A stretch of DNA of 64,000 bases from Spongiihabitans sp963422685 (GTDB taxonomy: Bacteria; Pseudomonadota; Gammaproteobacteria; Arenicellales; Poriferihabitantaceae). Under the pieces are notes generated by a model. That model was not told where the DNA came from. It did not search any database and worked only from the letters and a program-made list of their open reading frames with translations. Positions 36,149-45,919 of the stretch are shown here, piece by piece (the first letter of the stretch is position 1; every line of letters begins with the position of its first letter). The translations under genes were made by a program, and so were the position numbers. The DNA is taken from the NCBI GenBank assembly GCA_963422685.1, contig OY730442.1, positions 2,728,001 through 2,792,000 on the forward strand, in the 5' to 3' direction.

Positions 36149-36811
36149 TTAAGAATCGTCGGATTCGCGGCAGCCGTACGTATCCCGGTATGCGGCAATG
36201 GCGACATGATATGGTTCATATCCGGCAATCGTTTTTAAATACGCCACCAGGTCGTCCAGTTTCAACAGAGACAGAACCGGAATATGGCAGGTTCGCTCCA
36301 CTTTCTGCACAGCGGACAGGGTCTGTCCCTCTGTTACTTCCTGGCGATCCAGTGCAATCGCGATGGCGCAGGGATTTGCGCCGGCCGCCTGAATTATTTC
36401 CACCGATTCATACACCGACGTTCCGGCGGTAATTACATCATCCACAATTACAATATCACCTTTAAGCTTTGCCCCGACAATATTGCCGCCTTCGCCGTGG
36501 TCCTTGGCTTCTTTTCGATTAAAGGCATAGGATACGTTGCGGTTTTGCAATTGATCCAGTTGCACGGCGACCGACGCGACCAGCGGGATGCCTTTGTACG
36601 CCGGGCCGTACAGCATAAAATCAGTTTTCAGGTTTTCCGCCAGCAGTGCGGCGTAATGCTGTGCTAACTGGCCCAGCAATCTGCCATCGTTGAATAGTCC
36701 GGTATTAAAGAAATACGGACTGGTTCTCCCGGATTTAAGAACAAATTCACCAAACTGCAAAATATTGTTTCGAATACACAGATCAAGGAATTCAGATTTG
36801 CGGTTTGGCAT
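36149..36811 (-). CDS. pyrE: Orotate phosphoribosyltransferase
   Basis: 220 residues. Transfers orotate to PRPP in pyrimidine synthesis. Strongly like E. coli PyrE: LQFGEFVLKSGRTSPYFFN, GPAYKGIPL, NRKEAKDHGEGG (the flexible catalytic loop) and VIVDDVITAGTS, the PRPP-binding motif. The ATG at 36811 was chosen over an upstream TTG at 36817. Divergent from ampG across 163 bases; no attenuator-like leader was recognised. Confidence 0.97.
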   Translation of the reverse strand: MPNRKSEFLDLCIRNNILQFGEFVLKSGRTSPYFFNTGLFNDGRLLGQLAQHYAALLAENLKTDFMLYGPAYKGIPLVASVAVQLDQLQNRNVSYAFNRKEAKDHGEGGNIVGAKLKGDIVIVDDVITAGTSVYESVEIIQAAGANPCAIAIALDRQEVTEGQTLSAVQKVERTCHIPVLSLLKLDDLVAYLKTIAGYEPYHVAIAAYRDTYGCRESDDS

Positions 36812-36974
36812 GTTCAAGGTGGCTTTACAAAGTGCAGGGTGTAACAGATATTATAGAAGACAGCCGTGGTGGATACGGTGTGATGAATGACATACCACGG
36901 GTTATGCAATAGTCATGGGTTAATTCATGCGCCAACTCATACATTAACCGACTAAAAATTCCCAACCGAATTGA

Positions 36975-38516
36975 ATGAACGAAAATCTGCCTGCCCGGAA
37001 AATATCGCTGCACGCATTCGCCCATCCCCGTGTGGTTACCATGTTATTTCTGGGTTTTTCGGCAGGTTTGCCATTGTGGTTGATATTTTCGTCGCTGTCA
37101 CTGTGGCTGCGGGAAGCCGGGGTTGATCGCTCGGTTGTCACCTTTTTTAGCTGGGCGGCACTGGGTTATTCATTTAAATTTATCTGGGCGCCGCTGGTCG
37201 ATAACCTGCCGCTGCCCATATTAACCCGCAATCTTGGCAGAAGGAGAAGCTGGATTTTATTCGCTCAGCTCCTGGTTATACTGGCGATCATTGTAATGTC
37301 CAGCATTGATCCCGCTGAAAATCAAATGAATCTGGGCTATCTGGCATTGGCGGCGGTCATGCTGGGTTTCTCATCCGCCACCCAGGATATCGTTATCGAC
37401 GCCTATCGCATCGAATCCGCAGAACTGGATTTGCAGGCGCTGATGTCATCCACCTATATCGCCGGATATCGTATTGGATTGCTGGTCTCAGGCGCCGGGG
37501 CGCTCTATCTTGCCAGCTATTTCGGCTCCACCGCAGAATTATATTCATACGACGCATGGCGTTATACCTATCTGCTCATGGCGGTTTGCATGATGGTAGG
37601 GGTGATTACCACACTGATCATCCCCGAACCGAAAATTTCTGCAAATCGCCGCAGATTAAATGCACGGCAAAGCATACGCATCGTGTCGCTGTTTGCCTGT
37701 TGCGTTTTGGTTTTTATCGTCACCTATATTTTGCTGGCCAATCCCGGGGAATCGATAAAAGCGCATTTATTGAATTTGAACCATAACAAAGCGCTTGGCG
37801 GCTTCCTGGTTGAGGCATCAAAACTGGCTGTGGGAGTATTCCTGACTGTCGCCATGGCCTGGGCGCTGACCAAATTTGGCCGGGTTGATTTTTCGATAAT
37901 GGAGAATCTTTATCTGAACCCGCTGAAAGATTTTTTTCAGCGCTACGGCATGCACAGCGCCCTATTGCTGCTTGCGCTGGTCGGGCTCTACAGAATTTCA
38001 GACATTGTACTGGGAGTAATCGCCAATATATTCTATCAGGACCTTGGCTACACCAAAAATGAAATTGCCACGGTGGCCAAGTCCTTTGGATTGATCGCCA
38101 CAATTACAGGCGGGTTTATTGGTGGTCTGATGGCATTGCGATTTGGCGTAATGCGTGTGCTTTTGCTGGGCGCAGTTTTATCCGCCGCCACCAATCTTTT
38201 ATTCATGCTGCTGGCAAAAGCCGGGTACAGCATGGGGTGGTTATATCTGGTAATCGGTGCGGATAATCTGGCTGCTGGAATCGCCAGCGCTGCGTTCGTG
38301 GCGTTTTTGTCTGCATTAACCAGTATCAAATTTACCGCCATGCAGTTTGCCGTTTTTACGTCGTTGATGACATTGATTCCAAAAGTACTCGGCGGCTATT
38401 CCGGCAGCATGGTAAATACCCTGGGTTATTCGCAGTTCTTTCTGATCACCGCCGTGCTCGGCCTGCCGGTGATTGTGTTGATCCTGTTTATATCCCGGGA
38501 CTCACGCTTTTCCTGA
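36975..38516 (+). CDS. ampG: AmpG-family muropeptide MFS transporter
   Basis: 513 residues, 12 or more membrane helices. The N-terminus after the first polar 20 residues (VTMLFLGFSAGLPLWLIFSSLSLWLREAGV, read in parts) is the AmpG signature, and WAALGYSFKFIWAPLVDNLPLP with LGRRRSW matches the helix 2-3 loop of this family. AmpG imports anhydro-muropeptides from the periplasm for peptidoglycan recycling. A large cytoplasmic/helical insert (about 235-305) is longer than in E. coli AmpG (491 residues). No ampD, ampC or ampR lies nearby. Confidence 0.9.
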   Translation: MNENLPARKISLHAFAHPRVVTMLFLGFSAGLPLWLIFSSLSLWLREAGVDRSVVTFFSWAALGYSFKFIWAPLVDNLPLPILTRNLGRRRSWILFAQLLVILAIIVMSSIDPAENQMNLGYLALAAVMLGFSSATQDIVIDAYRIESAELDLQALMSSTYIAGYRIGLLVSGAGALYLASYFGSTAELYSYDAWRYTYLLMAVCMMVGVITTLIIPEPKISANRRRLNARQSIRIVSLFACCVLVFIVTYILLANPGESIKAHLLNLNHNKALGGFLVEASKLAVGVFLTVAMAWALTKFGRVDFSIMENLYLNPLKDFFQRYGMHSALLLLALVGLYRISDIVLGVIANIFYQDLGYTKNEIATVAKSFGLIATITGGFIGGLMALRFGVMRVLLLGAVLSAATNLLFMLLAKAGYSMGWLYLVIGADNLAAGIASAAFVAFLSALTSIKFTAMQFAVFTSLMTLIPKVLGGYSGSMVNTLGYSQFFLITAVLGLPVIVLILFISRDSRFS

Positions 38517-38555
38517 TGTTTTGGGCTGATGTTCCGAGTTGATGTTGCGGGTTCA

Positions 38556-39128
38556 TTAAAAGTAAAAACTTCGGCCAAAATCTGTGATCGGATGCACCAC
38601 CAGTTTCTGCAGCAGGTTCAGCGCAAACAACGCCAGAATCGGGGACAGGTCGATGCCCTGAAAAGCCGGCAAAATCCTTCTGAACGGCCTGAGAACCGGG
38701 CCGCTGACGTGGTTCACAAGGTCTGCGCCCGGGTGCCGGGACATGGGCGCGACCCAACTCAGAATGGCGCTGCCTAAAATTGCGATGATGAGTATCCAGA
38801 TGATGATATTGAGCACTTCGGCGACCGTCAGCACCAGCGCTGCGGAAATTTGCAATGGAAACCCGGAAACGGTCAGTAAAAGCCCGGTTTTTATCACGCC
38901 CACGAGCAGAATTGATACCATTGAAGACAGGTCCATCCCATATAGTCCGGGTATCAACCTGCGCAATATTTTTAACAGCGGATTGGTTAGTGCAATAATC
39001 ATCTGCACAACCGGATTGCGAAAATCCACCCGCAAAAGCTGAAATACAAATCGTAAAATCACCGCGATCAAGTACAGCCCCAGGATGGTTTCAATGGTAA
39101 AACTCAGCGCATTTTGTATATAGGGCAT
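38556..39128 (-). CDS. yggT: YggT family integral membrane protein
   Basis: 190 residues with two YggT repeats, each of two helices joined by a short loop carrying a NP...L(L)(K/R)..RR(L/I)(I/L)P pattern: NPLLKILRRLIPG and GPVLRPFRRILPAF. It directly abuts proC (start one base past the proC stop), and the order yggS-proC-yggT is widespread in gammaproteobacteria. Function is not settled; roles in osmotic tolerance or membrane organisation have been proposed for the family. Confidence 0.93.
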   Translation of the reverse strand: MPYIQNALSFTIETILGLYLIAVILRFVFQLLRVDFRNPVVQMIIALTNPLLKILRRLIPGLYGMDLSSMVSILLVGVIKTGLLLTVSGFPLQISAALVLTVAEVLNIIIWILIIAILGSAILSWVAPMSRHPGADLVNHVSGPVLRPFRRILPAFQGIDLSPILALFALNLLQKLVVHPITDFGRSFYF

Positions 39129-39965
39129 TCAGGAATCTCCAAAGGTTATGGCAAGTTCATTTGATTTTTCTATGGCCGCGTTAATGCCCCGGGTAATGGT
39201 TTCATCCATGCCGTGTTCTTCCATGGTTGATAATGCGGCTTCCGTGGTGCCGCCGGGCGAGGTTACTTGTCGGCGCAATTCCCCGGGTAAATGACCGCTG
39301 TTGCTGGCCAGCCTCGCGGCACCTGAGGCGGTTTGCAATACCAGGGTTTTCGCCACATCACTGCTGAGTCCATTGGCCTGGGCGGCATTAATCATGATTT
39401 CCATTAATTTAAAGTAGTAGGCCGGACCGCTGCCGGAAATGCCGGTTACCACGTCGATTTCATTCTCGCTTTGCAGCCAGACAATTTCGCCAACTGCTTT
39501 GAGTATTGTTTCCGCAATGCGTTTTTGCGCGGCGCTGGCCAGGGAATTTGCCAGCAAACCGGAAACACCGCAGTTCACCAGTGCCGGCGTGTTGGGCATT
39601 GCCCGTATAAATGGCATTTCCCGCCCAATCCAGTGCAGAATATCTCGCGTTCGAATGCCCGCAGCGATGGAAATGATCAAGGGATCATCGCGCCTCAGCG
39701 CCGATTGAATTGATTCAACAGCGCGCCTCATAATCTGCGGCTTTACCGCAAGGATGACGATGTCCGCATGGGCGATACATTGATCATTGGTTGCAAAGCA
39801 TTGAACCCCGAACCGGTGTGCCAGTGAATCGCGTTGTGGTTCAGATGGGTCCGAAGCCGTTATGTTTTTTGTTGGCCAACCAGAAGCAATCAAGCCGCCA
39901 ATCATGCTGTGGGCCATATGGCCGCCACCGACAAATGCAATGTTTTGCTGCTGCCAGTGGCTCAT
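39129..39965 (-). CDS. proC: Pyrroline-5-carboxylate reductase
   Basis: 278 residues from the ATG at 39965; the frame extends another 33 codons upstream but lacks homology there. Last step of proline synthesis, NAD(P)H-dependent. The N-terminal Rossmann motif is FVGGGHMA, followed by ILAVKPQ, the MPNTPALVNCGVSGL block and the dimer-domain signature from SGSGPAYYFKLMEIM to RQVTSPGGTTEAAL. Lies 37 bases downstream of yggS and abuts yggT. Confidence 0.97.
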   Translation of the reverse strand: MSHWQQQNIAFVGGGHMAHSMIGGLIASGWPTKNITASDPSEPQRDSLAHRFGVQCFATNDQCIAHADIVILAVKPQIMRRAVESIQSALRRDDPLIISIAAGIRTRDILHWIGREMPFIRAMPNTPALVNCGVSGLLANSLASAAQKRIAETILKAVGEIVWLQSENEIDVVTGISGSGPAYYFKLMEIMINAAQANGLSSDVAKTLVLQTASGAARLASNSGHLPGELRRQVTSPGGTTEAALSTMEEHGMDETITRGINAAIEKSNELAITFGDS

Positions 39966-40002
39966 TATCCGATATCGATTACAAACAAGATTCAGGCGGC
40001 GC

Positions 40003-40722
40003 TCAGTCGGGGCGCTGACCAAATATGGCGGTGCCAATTCTGATTTGTGTCGCGCCCTCGGCAATAGCAGCTTCCATATCCTGGGTCATGCCCATGGATA
40101 GATGATCAATTTCAAGCCCCTGCTGGTTGAGTTGATCAAACAGCAGGCGACATTGCCGGAAAACCGAACGCTGTCGTGCCAAATCCGTCTGGTATTTTGG
40201 AATAATCATTAACCCGCGCAGTTTCAAGTTGGGGAGCCTGTGTATGGATTCGGCTAATTCTGGCAAATCGTCAACACATACGCCGGATTTTGCTGGCTCC
40301 TGTTGCAGATTCACTTGAATCAATACGTTCAACGGGACGCTGTCCTGTCGATACTGGTTCAGCTTCTCCGCTACTTTCTGGCTGTCCACGGTATGCACCC
40401 ACTGGAATGAAGCGGCAATGCGTCGGCACTTGTTGCGCTGGATATGCCCGATGAAATGCCATATTGTGCTGTCTTCCATGCCCAGGACGTGACAAGAGAG
40501 CCGTATTTCCTGAATTTTTAACAAGCCTTCCTGGAGATAGTTTTCTGCAAAGTCCTGGTGCCCCAACTGCAACAGTCGCAAGACATCCCCGGCGCTGTGG
40601 CGTTTACTGACCGCGATGAGATTTATTGATGAACACGGGCGTTTATATTTGCCCGCATATGCTTTGAGATTGTCCAGTGTTTGCTGGTATCTTTTGGCCA
40701 GTTGCGGGCTATGGGCTGGCAT
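40003..40722 (-). CDS. yggS: YggS-family PLP-binding protein (PLP homeostasis)
   Basis: 239 residues from the ATG at 40722; a TTG 14 codons upstream was rejected. Binds pyridoxal phosphate on Lys in INLIAVSKRHSAG, and carries the family blocks FAENYLQEGLLKI, WHFIGHIQRNKC, VHTVDSQKVA, VLIQVNLQQEPAKSG and the C-terminal LSMGMTQDMEAAIAEGATQIRIGTAIFG. It buffers PLP rather than catalysing a reaction. Divergent from pilT over 178 bases. Confidence 0.96.
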   Translation of the reverse strand: MPAHSPQLAKRYQQTLDNLKAYAGKYKRPCSSINLIAVSKRHSAGDVLRLLQLGHQDFAENYLQEGLLKIQEIRLSCHVLGMEDSTIWHFIGHIQRNKCRRIAASFQWVHTVDSQKVAEKLNQYRQDSVPLNVLIQVNLQQEPAKSGVCVDDLPELAESIHRLPNLKLRGLMIIPKYQTDLARQRSVFRQCRLLFDQLNQQGLEIDHLSMGMTQDMEAAIAEGATQIRIGTAIFGQRPD

Positions 40723-40900
40723 GGGTTGACTGATAATTGTTGCGATGATTTGTGTCCAGGTCAACTTTCAACCGGATTTGAAGGTATACTGGAAATCAGT
40801 CAGGGCAAAGTGGTGTTTACCAGCGGATTTTACCAGAGCGGCTATAAATTTAGTCCATACAAAAGCACAGCGATAATTTACAGGATTTCGGGGTCAAACA

Positions 40901-41953
40901 TTGCATTTATCTGAACTTTTAACTTTTGCGGTACGAAACAAAGCGTCGGATTTGCACCTTTCGTCAAGTATGTTGCCGTTGGTTCGGATTGACGGAGAGA
41001 TAAAACGTATCAATGTCAATCCGCTTACGGCGCAAGAAGTACACGCCATGCTGTACGACTTAATGAATGACTTGCAAAGGAAGCGATTTGAAGAGTTCTA
41101 TGAGACGGATTTTTCTATATCACTTCCCAATATCGCGCGTTTCAGGGTGAATGTATTTAATCAGCTGCATGGCCCTTCCGCTGTATTCCGTATTATTCCA
41201 GACTCCATACTGACGCTGGAGAACATAAACGCACCCGCTGTTTTCAGCACCCTGGCAATGAAGCAAAAGGGGCTGATACTGGTCACCGGTCCGACCGGTT
41301 CGGGAAAAACCACCACACTGGCCGCGATGGTTGATTTGATCAATGAGCGCAGGCGTGCGCACATTCTTACCATTGAGGATCCCATAGAATTTATCCATAC
41401 ATCAAAAAACTGCATTATTAACCAGCGCGAACTGAATGAGCATACTTTAAGTTTTGACACGGCCCTGCGGTCTGCGATGCGTGAAGACCCGGATGTAATT
41501 CTAGTGGGGGAGATGCGCGACCTGGAGACCATTCGCCTGGCATTAACCGCAGCAGAAACCGGTCATCTCGTACTGGCGACATTACACACGACATCTGCCC
41601 CCAAGTCAGTGGACCGGATCATCGACGTATTTCCCGGAAATGAAAAGGACACCATCCGCATAATGCTATCCGAATCTATCGAAGCGGTTATTGCCCAGAC
41701 ATTATTAACCAGGCCCGAAGGCGGTCGAATAGCGGCCTGGGAAATCATGCTGGGGACGCCGGCGATACGAAACCTGATCAGGGAAAATAAAATCGCGCAA
41801 ATGTATTCTGTGATGCAAACCGGCCATGCACTGGGTATGCAGACAATGGATCAATGTTTGCTGGATTTTGTGCGTCGCGAATTGATAACAATTGAGATGG
41901 CGAAAGAACAGGCGCTCGACAAGACCAAAATCGGGTCAATGATGAAACTATAA
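40901..41953 (+). CDS. pilT: Type IV pilus retraction ATPase PilT
   Basis: 350 residues. Powers pilus retraction for twitching motility at the cytoplasmic base of the pilus. It has the ASDLHLS N-terminal motif, Walker A GPTGSGKTT, the Asp box, DPDVILVGEMRDLETI (Walker B), the His box ETGHLVLATLHT and the C-terminal AIRNLIRE block (AIRNLIRE is diagnostic of PilT). The start is TTG: it places HLSELL over the DITELL start of other PilTs with no gap, and CGGGG lies seven bases upstream. No earlier in-frame ATG exists. pilU follows 49 bases on. Confidence 0.97.
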   Translation: MHLSELLTFAVRNKASDLHLSSSMLPLVRIDGEIKRINVNPLTAQEVHAMLYDLMNDLQRKRFEEFYETDFSISLPNIARFRVNVFNQLHGPSAVFRIIPDSILTLENINAPAVFSTLAMKQKGLILVTGPTGSGKTTTLAAMVDLINERRRAHILTIEDPIEFIHTSKNCIINQRELNEHTLSFDTALRSAMREDPDVILVGEMRDLETIRLALTAAETGHLVLATLHTTSAPKSVDRIIDVFPGNEKDTIRIMLSESIEAVIAQTLLTRPEGGRIAAWEIMLGTPAIRNLIRENKIAQMYSVMQTGHALGMQTMDQCLLDFVRRELITIEMAKEQALDKTKIGSMMKL

Positions 41954-42002
41954 TACGTTGCCGTGGTGATTCTGAAAACAAACCATAGAACAGGCGCAAA
42001 CG

Positions 42003-43121
42003 ATGATTGAACTGGTTGACTTATTGAAACTGATGGTCAGACTGAATGCTTCGGACGCATTTATTACCGCAGAAACGCCAGTGAGTGTGAAAGTGAACGG
42101 GGTAATCCGTGCAGTAAACCAAGACATCCTCAACCACGAAAATACCCGCGAATATGCGTACCGGATAATGAACGATGAACAGCGGCGGGGATTCGAAGCA
42201 ACCAGGGAAGCAAACTTCGCCATCCATCCACCCGCTATCGGGCGCTTCAGAGTAAACGTATTTGTTCAGCGCGGCAAGGTTGGCATGGTAATGCGGAAAA
42301 TCAACATGGAAATACCCGACTTTGAGGCGTTAGGGCTGCCGCCGATTTTATCCAGAATAAGCATGCAGAAACGTGGATTGGTGATCATGGTCGGCGGCAC
42401 AGGTACGGGGAAGAGCACCACCCAGGCGGCGATGGTCGGTTACCGCAATGCTCGGTCGCATGACCATATTATTACCATTGAAGACCCGATTGAGTTTTTG
42501 CACTGCCATAAAAAATCAATTATCAGCCAGCGCGAAGTGGGAATCGATACCGAGTCTTTTGGCATCGCCTTAAAAAACGCCATGCGCCAGGCGCCTGACG
42601 TGATTCAAATTGGCGAAATCCGGGATGCGGACACCATGCACAGCGCCATTGTCTTTGCAGAGACCGGGCATTTATGTCTGGCCACCCTGCATGCAAACAA
42701 CACCAGTCAGTCGCTGGACCGAATATTAAATTTTTATGGTGAAGCGGGAAAAGCACAATTGCTGGTCGAGCTGTCGATGAATCTTCACGCGCTGGTTTCG
42801 CAGCGCCTAGTGCCCACTGCAGACGGTCAGGGCAGAGTGGCCGCGGTCGAAATCATGCTGAATACGCCATTGATAGCGGATATCATTATGCGTGGAGAGC
42901 TGCATAAAATAAAGGATGCAATCGAAAGATCAAGAGAACCCGGGCTGCAAACTTTTGATCAATCACTCTTCGATTTGTATCGTGACGGTAAGATTAGCGC
43001 GCGGGAAGCGCTGAAAAATGCCGAGTCAGAAAATAATCTGCGGTTAAAAATCAAACTGGAAGGGCCTGAGGCCAGCAAGAAGATCGAGGATTCATACAAC
43101 CCCGACCTGCTGGCTTTTTAA
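42003..43121 (+). CDS. pilU: Type IV pilus retraction ATPase-like PilU
   Basis: 372 residues. PilT paralogue that assists retraction and depends on PilT. It has ASDAFITAETPVSVKVNG at the N-terminus, a variant Walker A GGTGTGKST, Walker B DVIQIGEIRDADTM and ETGHLCLATLHANN. The PilT AIRNLIRE stretch is replaced by LIADIIMRGELHKIK, and the C-terminal 40 residues are charged, as in PilU. Directly downstream of pilT, the standard arrangement. Confidence 0.96.
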   Translation: MIELVDLLKLMVRLNASDAFITAETPVSVKVNGVIRAVNQDILNHENTREYAYRIMNDEQRRGFEATREANFAIHPPAIGRFRVNVFVQRGKVGMVMRKINMEIPDFEALGLPPILSRISMQKRGLVIMVGGTGTGKSTTQAAMVGYRNARSHDHIITIEDPIEFLHCHKKSIISQREVGIDTESFGIALKNAMRQAPDVIQIGEIRDADTMHSAIVFAETGHLCLATLHANNTSQSLDRILNFYGEAGKAQLLVELSMNLHALVSQRLVPTADGQGRVAAVEIMLNTPLIADIIMRGELHKIKDAIERSREPGLQTFDQSLFDLYRDGKISAREALKNAESENNLRLKIKLEGPEASKKIEDSYNPDLLAF

Positions 43122-43172
43122 AAATCAGCGAACCTTACCTATCTCTGAAGTATTGTGAATTCCCGGGCAAAG

Positions 43173-44225
43173 ATGAATCCGGTCAAAGTCGGCATTATTG
43201 GCGGAACGGGGTATGCCGGCATGGAGTTGTTGCGCATTCTTGCCCGCCATCCACTGACCCGGGCAACCATGATTACCGCACGCGGCGAGGCCGGAAAATG
43301 CGTGGCCGAGTTGTTTCCGTCGCTCAGGCATCACTGTGATTTAGTGTTTTCGGACCCAGGAAAATGCGATTTATCCCGATGCGATGTGGTGTTCAGCGCA
43401 GCGCCTGCCGGGGTGGCTATGGTTCATGTCGAAGCGTTGCTGGGTGCCGGGGTCCGGTTTATCGATTTGTCCGCAGACTTCAGGCTGAAAAACCCGGCAG
43501 TATGGGAACGATGGTATGGAATCAAACATCATTGTCCCGACCTGATCGCGAGCGCGGTGTATGGTCTGCCGGAAATAAACCGGAAGCAAATCCGCAGCGC
43601 CCGGTTGGTGGCTAATCCGGGATGTTATCCCACGGCGGTGCAGCTCGGGTTCCTGCCTTTGCTGGAAAATAATTTGATTGATCCGGGCTCACTGATAGCG
43701 GATGCGAAATCCGGGGTTTCCGGTGCTGGCAGAAAAGCCGCGCCGGCAACCGCATTCAGTGAAGTGGCCGATTCTTTTAAAGCCTATGCCGCTTCTGGCC
43801 ACCGTCATTTGCCCGAGATGCGCCAAGGCCTGCAAGCATTGTGTGCGGATAATCTGGAACTGGTGTTTACTCCTCACTTGCTGCCCCTGATTCGCGGCAT
43901 CCACGCAACCCTGTATGCGCGACTGACTGATGCCGGGAATGGGTTATCCATCGACCAGATTCAATCAATATTTGAGCAGCGTTTTGCCAGTGAACCGTTT
44001 GTGGACGTGCTGCCCCCGGGCTCTCACCCGGACACCCGAAGTGTGCGCGGCAGCAATCAATGCCGAATTGCCATCCATCGCCCGCAAGACGGTCGCACTA
44101 TTGTGGTATTGGTGGTGGAAGACAACCTGGTGAAAGGAGCGGCCGGCCAGGCGGTGCAAAATATGAACCTGATGTTTGGGTTCAATGAAACCTGTGGTTT
44201 GCAGGATATCGCCCTGGTTCCCTAA
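43173..44225 (+). CDS. argC: N-acetyl-gamma-glutamyl-phosphate reductase
   Basis: 350 residues from the ATG at 43173 (a GTG six codons earlier is possible). Third step of arginine synthesis, NADPH-dependent. The Rossmann motif is GIIGGTGYAGMELLRI, the nucleophile is Cys in NPGCYPTAV and the substrate-binding blocks are SGVSGAGRKA, GHRHLPEM and FTPHLLPLIRGI. The C-terminal LVVEDNLVKGAAGQAVQNMN is typical. It begins 51 bases after pilU and may be read through from it. Confidence 0.97.
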   Translation: MNPVKVGIIGGTGYAGMELLRILARHPLTRATMITARGEAGKCVAELFPSLRHHCDLVFSDPGKCDLSRCDVVFSAAPAGVAMVHVEALLGAGVRFIDLSADFRLKNPAVWERWYGIKHHCPDLIASAVYGLPEINRKQIRSARLVANPGCYPTAVQLGFLPLLENNLIDPGSLIADAKSGVSGAGRKAAPATAFSEVADSFKAYAASGHRHLPEMRQGLQALCADNLELVFTPHLLPLIRGIHATLYARLTDAGNGLSIDQIQSIFEQRFASEPFVDVLPPGSHPDTRSVRGSNQCRIAIHRPQDGRTIVVLVVEDNLVKGAAGQAVQNMNLMFGFNETCGLQDIALVP

Positions 44226-44264
44226 GCCCTGGTTCCTTGTGAATGTTCGCATGAACAAGCAGGC

Positions 44265-44627
44265 ATGGCAGGATTTGCGTTCATTCTGCCACTGGATGAT
44301 GTCCGGGCCATGCTGCGGGTATTGACGGCGCTGATTATTTTGATCGCCGGTTTTACCGGCGGCATGTATTTCCAGCGGTTGGATCAAAGCCGGATTGATG
44401 AATTGAATAATACAATTGTCCGGCTTGAAAAAGAATCCGCCGGGTTGAGCAAACGCAATGCAGAATTAAAAGAGACACTGAAACTGGTGAAGCGCCAGAT
44501 TCAAACAGACCGAATAGCGTACATGGCATTGCAGGAGCTGGTAGAAAATTCTGCTGCGCAGCAAAGTGAATTACAAACCCAACTGGAAAAGCAAAGAAAA
44601 CGCCTTGAATCGCTTCAGGCAAACTAG
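44265..44627 (+). CDS. Small membrane-anchored coiled-coil protein
   Basis: 120 residues: one membrane helix (about 18-36), then a charged coiled coil from about 40 to the end with heptad leucines/isoleucines and KRxxEL-type repeats. This recalls the N-terminal part of the DUF6776-type proteins often found just after argC in related genomes, but is about half their length, so it may be shortened. An internal ATG at 44310 is an equally good start for the helix. No enzymatic motif; topology suggests a periplasmic coiled coil with a short cytoplasmic end. Confidence 0.65.
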   Translation: MAGFAFILPLDDVRAMLRVLTALIILIAGFTGGMYFQRLDQSRIDELNNTIVRLEKESAGLSKRNAELKETLKLVKRQIQTDRIAYMALQELVENSAAQQSELQTQLEKQRKRLESLQAN

Positions 44628-44659
44628 CAACCTGAAATTTCAACATTACGATTAACAGC

Positions 44660-45841
44660 ATGACGATTGACATAGAAAAAATAAGAAGCGAAACCCCGAA
44701 TTGTGAAAATGTGATTCATTTCAATAACGCGGGCTGCTCATTAATGCCTGAACCGGTCACCAACGCTCTGTTCGAATATCTGACGCAAGAGCAGCAGTTG
44801 GGCGGTTATGAAGTGGAGCAAATGCGCAGGGCAGAACTGCAAGGATTCTATTCCTCGGCAGCCAGTCTGATTAATTGCGATGCAAGTGAAATCGCCTTCA
44901 GCGAAAGCGCAACCCGGGCATGGCAGCAATTTTTCTACAGCCTGGAATTCAGCCCCGGCGATAAAATCATTACCACCCGGGTGGATTACGGCAGTAATTT
45001 CGTCGGCTACATCCAGATGGTTCAGCGCAAATCTGTCGAACTGCAATTTATCGAAACCGACCACAATGGTGATTTGCACCTGGGGCATTTGGAAGAGTTA
45101 ATTGATGAGCGTACAAAATTGATTTCAATCAGCCATATTCCAACCGGCGGCGGCCTGGTCAACGATGCCGGCAAAGTGGGCGAGATCGCCTCCCGGGCGA
45201 ATATTCCTTATCTGCTGGATGCCTGTCAGTCCGTCGGTCAGTTGGAGATGGACGTAAAAAAAATAAAATGTACGGCATTGTCGACCACCGCGAGGAAATA
45301 CCTGCGTGGTCCGCGCGGCGCCGGATTTTTATTTGTAGATAAAAACTACCTGAAAAATTCACAGCCCGCATTTCTCGAGCAGCACGGCGTCGATTTGCTC
45401 GATGAGAGTAATTACAAACTGGTGGACAGTGCCCGCCGTTTTGAAAATTATGAAGGACATAAAGCGGGAAAGCTGGCGGCGGCGGCCTCAATGGCGTATG
45501 CAGACGAAATTGGTTTGAAAAATATTGAGCAAAGGATATTTGCACTGGCGAAATACTGTCGCAGCCAATTAACCGGGATAGACAAAGTCAATGTCCATGA
45601 CAGAGGGGTCAGGCAGTGCGGTATCGTCACTTTCTCTATCGACGGGCAGCACCCGGCGGATACGCAGCAGATGCTGTCCATAAACAATATCAACACCTGG
45701 GTGTCAGCGGGGCCGGGCAGTTTAATTGATTTTCAGGATCGCGGTATTGAAGCCGCTGGCAGAGCCTCCATACATTATTACAATACGGTGGATGAAATCG
45801 ACAAATTCTGTGATGTGGTTTCCAGGATCGCATCGACCTGA
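44660..45841 (+). CDS. Class V aminotransferase-fold PLP enzyme
   Basis: 393 residues of the cysteine-desulfurase/isopenicillin-N-epimerase superfamily. It shows the FNNAGCSLMP start, an aspartate that holds the pyridine nitrogen (LLDACQSVGQ) and the PLP lysine in STTARKYLRGPRGAGFLFV. The RKxLRGPRG context is found in the EgtE/SelA-like lyase branch rather than in IscS. No Cys-bearing active-site loop of IscS/SufS type is obvious. It could be a C-S lyase or an aminotransferase; specificity cannot be told. It starts 32 bases after the coiled-coil gene. Confidence 0.8.
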   Translation: MTIDIEKIRSETPNCENVIHFNNAGCSLMPEPVTNALFEYLTQEQQLGGYEVEQMRRAELQGFYSSAASLINCDASEIAFSESATRAWQQFFYSLEFSPGDKIITTRVDYGSNFVGYIQMVQRKSVELQFIETDHNGDLHLGHLEELIDERTKLISISHIPTGGGLVNDAGKVGEIASRANIPYLLDACQSVGQLEMDVKKIKCTALSTTARKYLRGPRGAGFLFVDKNYLKNSQPAFLEQHGVDLLDESNYKLVDSARRFENYEGHKAGKLAAAASMAYADEIGLKNIEQRIFALAKYCRSQLTGIDKVNVHDRGVRQCGIVTFSIDGQHPADTQQMLSINNINTWVSAGPGSLIDFQDRGIEAAGRASIHYYNTVDEIDKFCDVVSRIAST

Positions 45842-45919
45842 TATTCCTGTGCAAAACTGTCCGTTGGAATTTATCCGGCGGGTATACAGATGTTTGTGAA
45901 ATTCTGATGTTGGTGCCGC

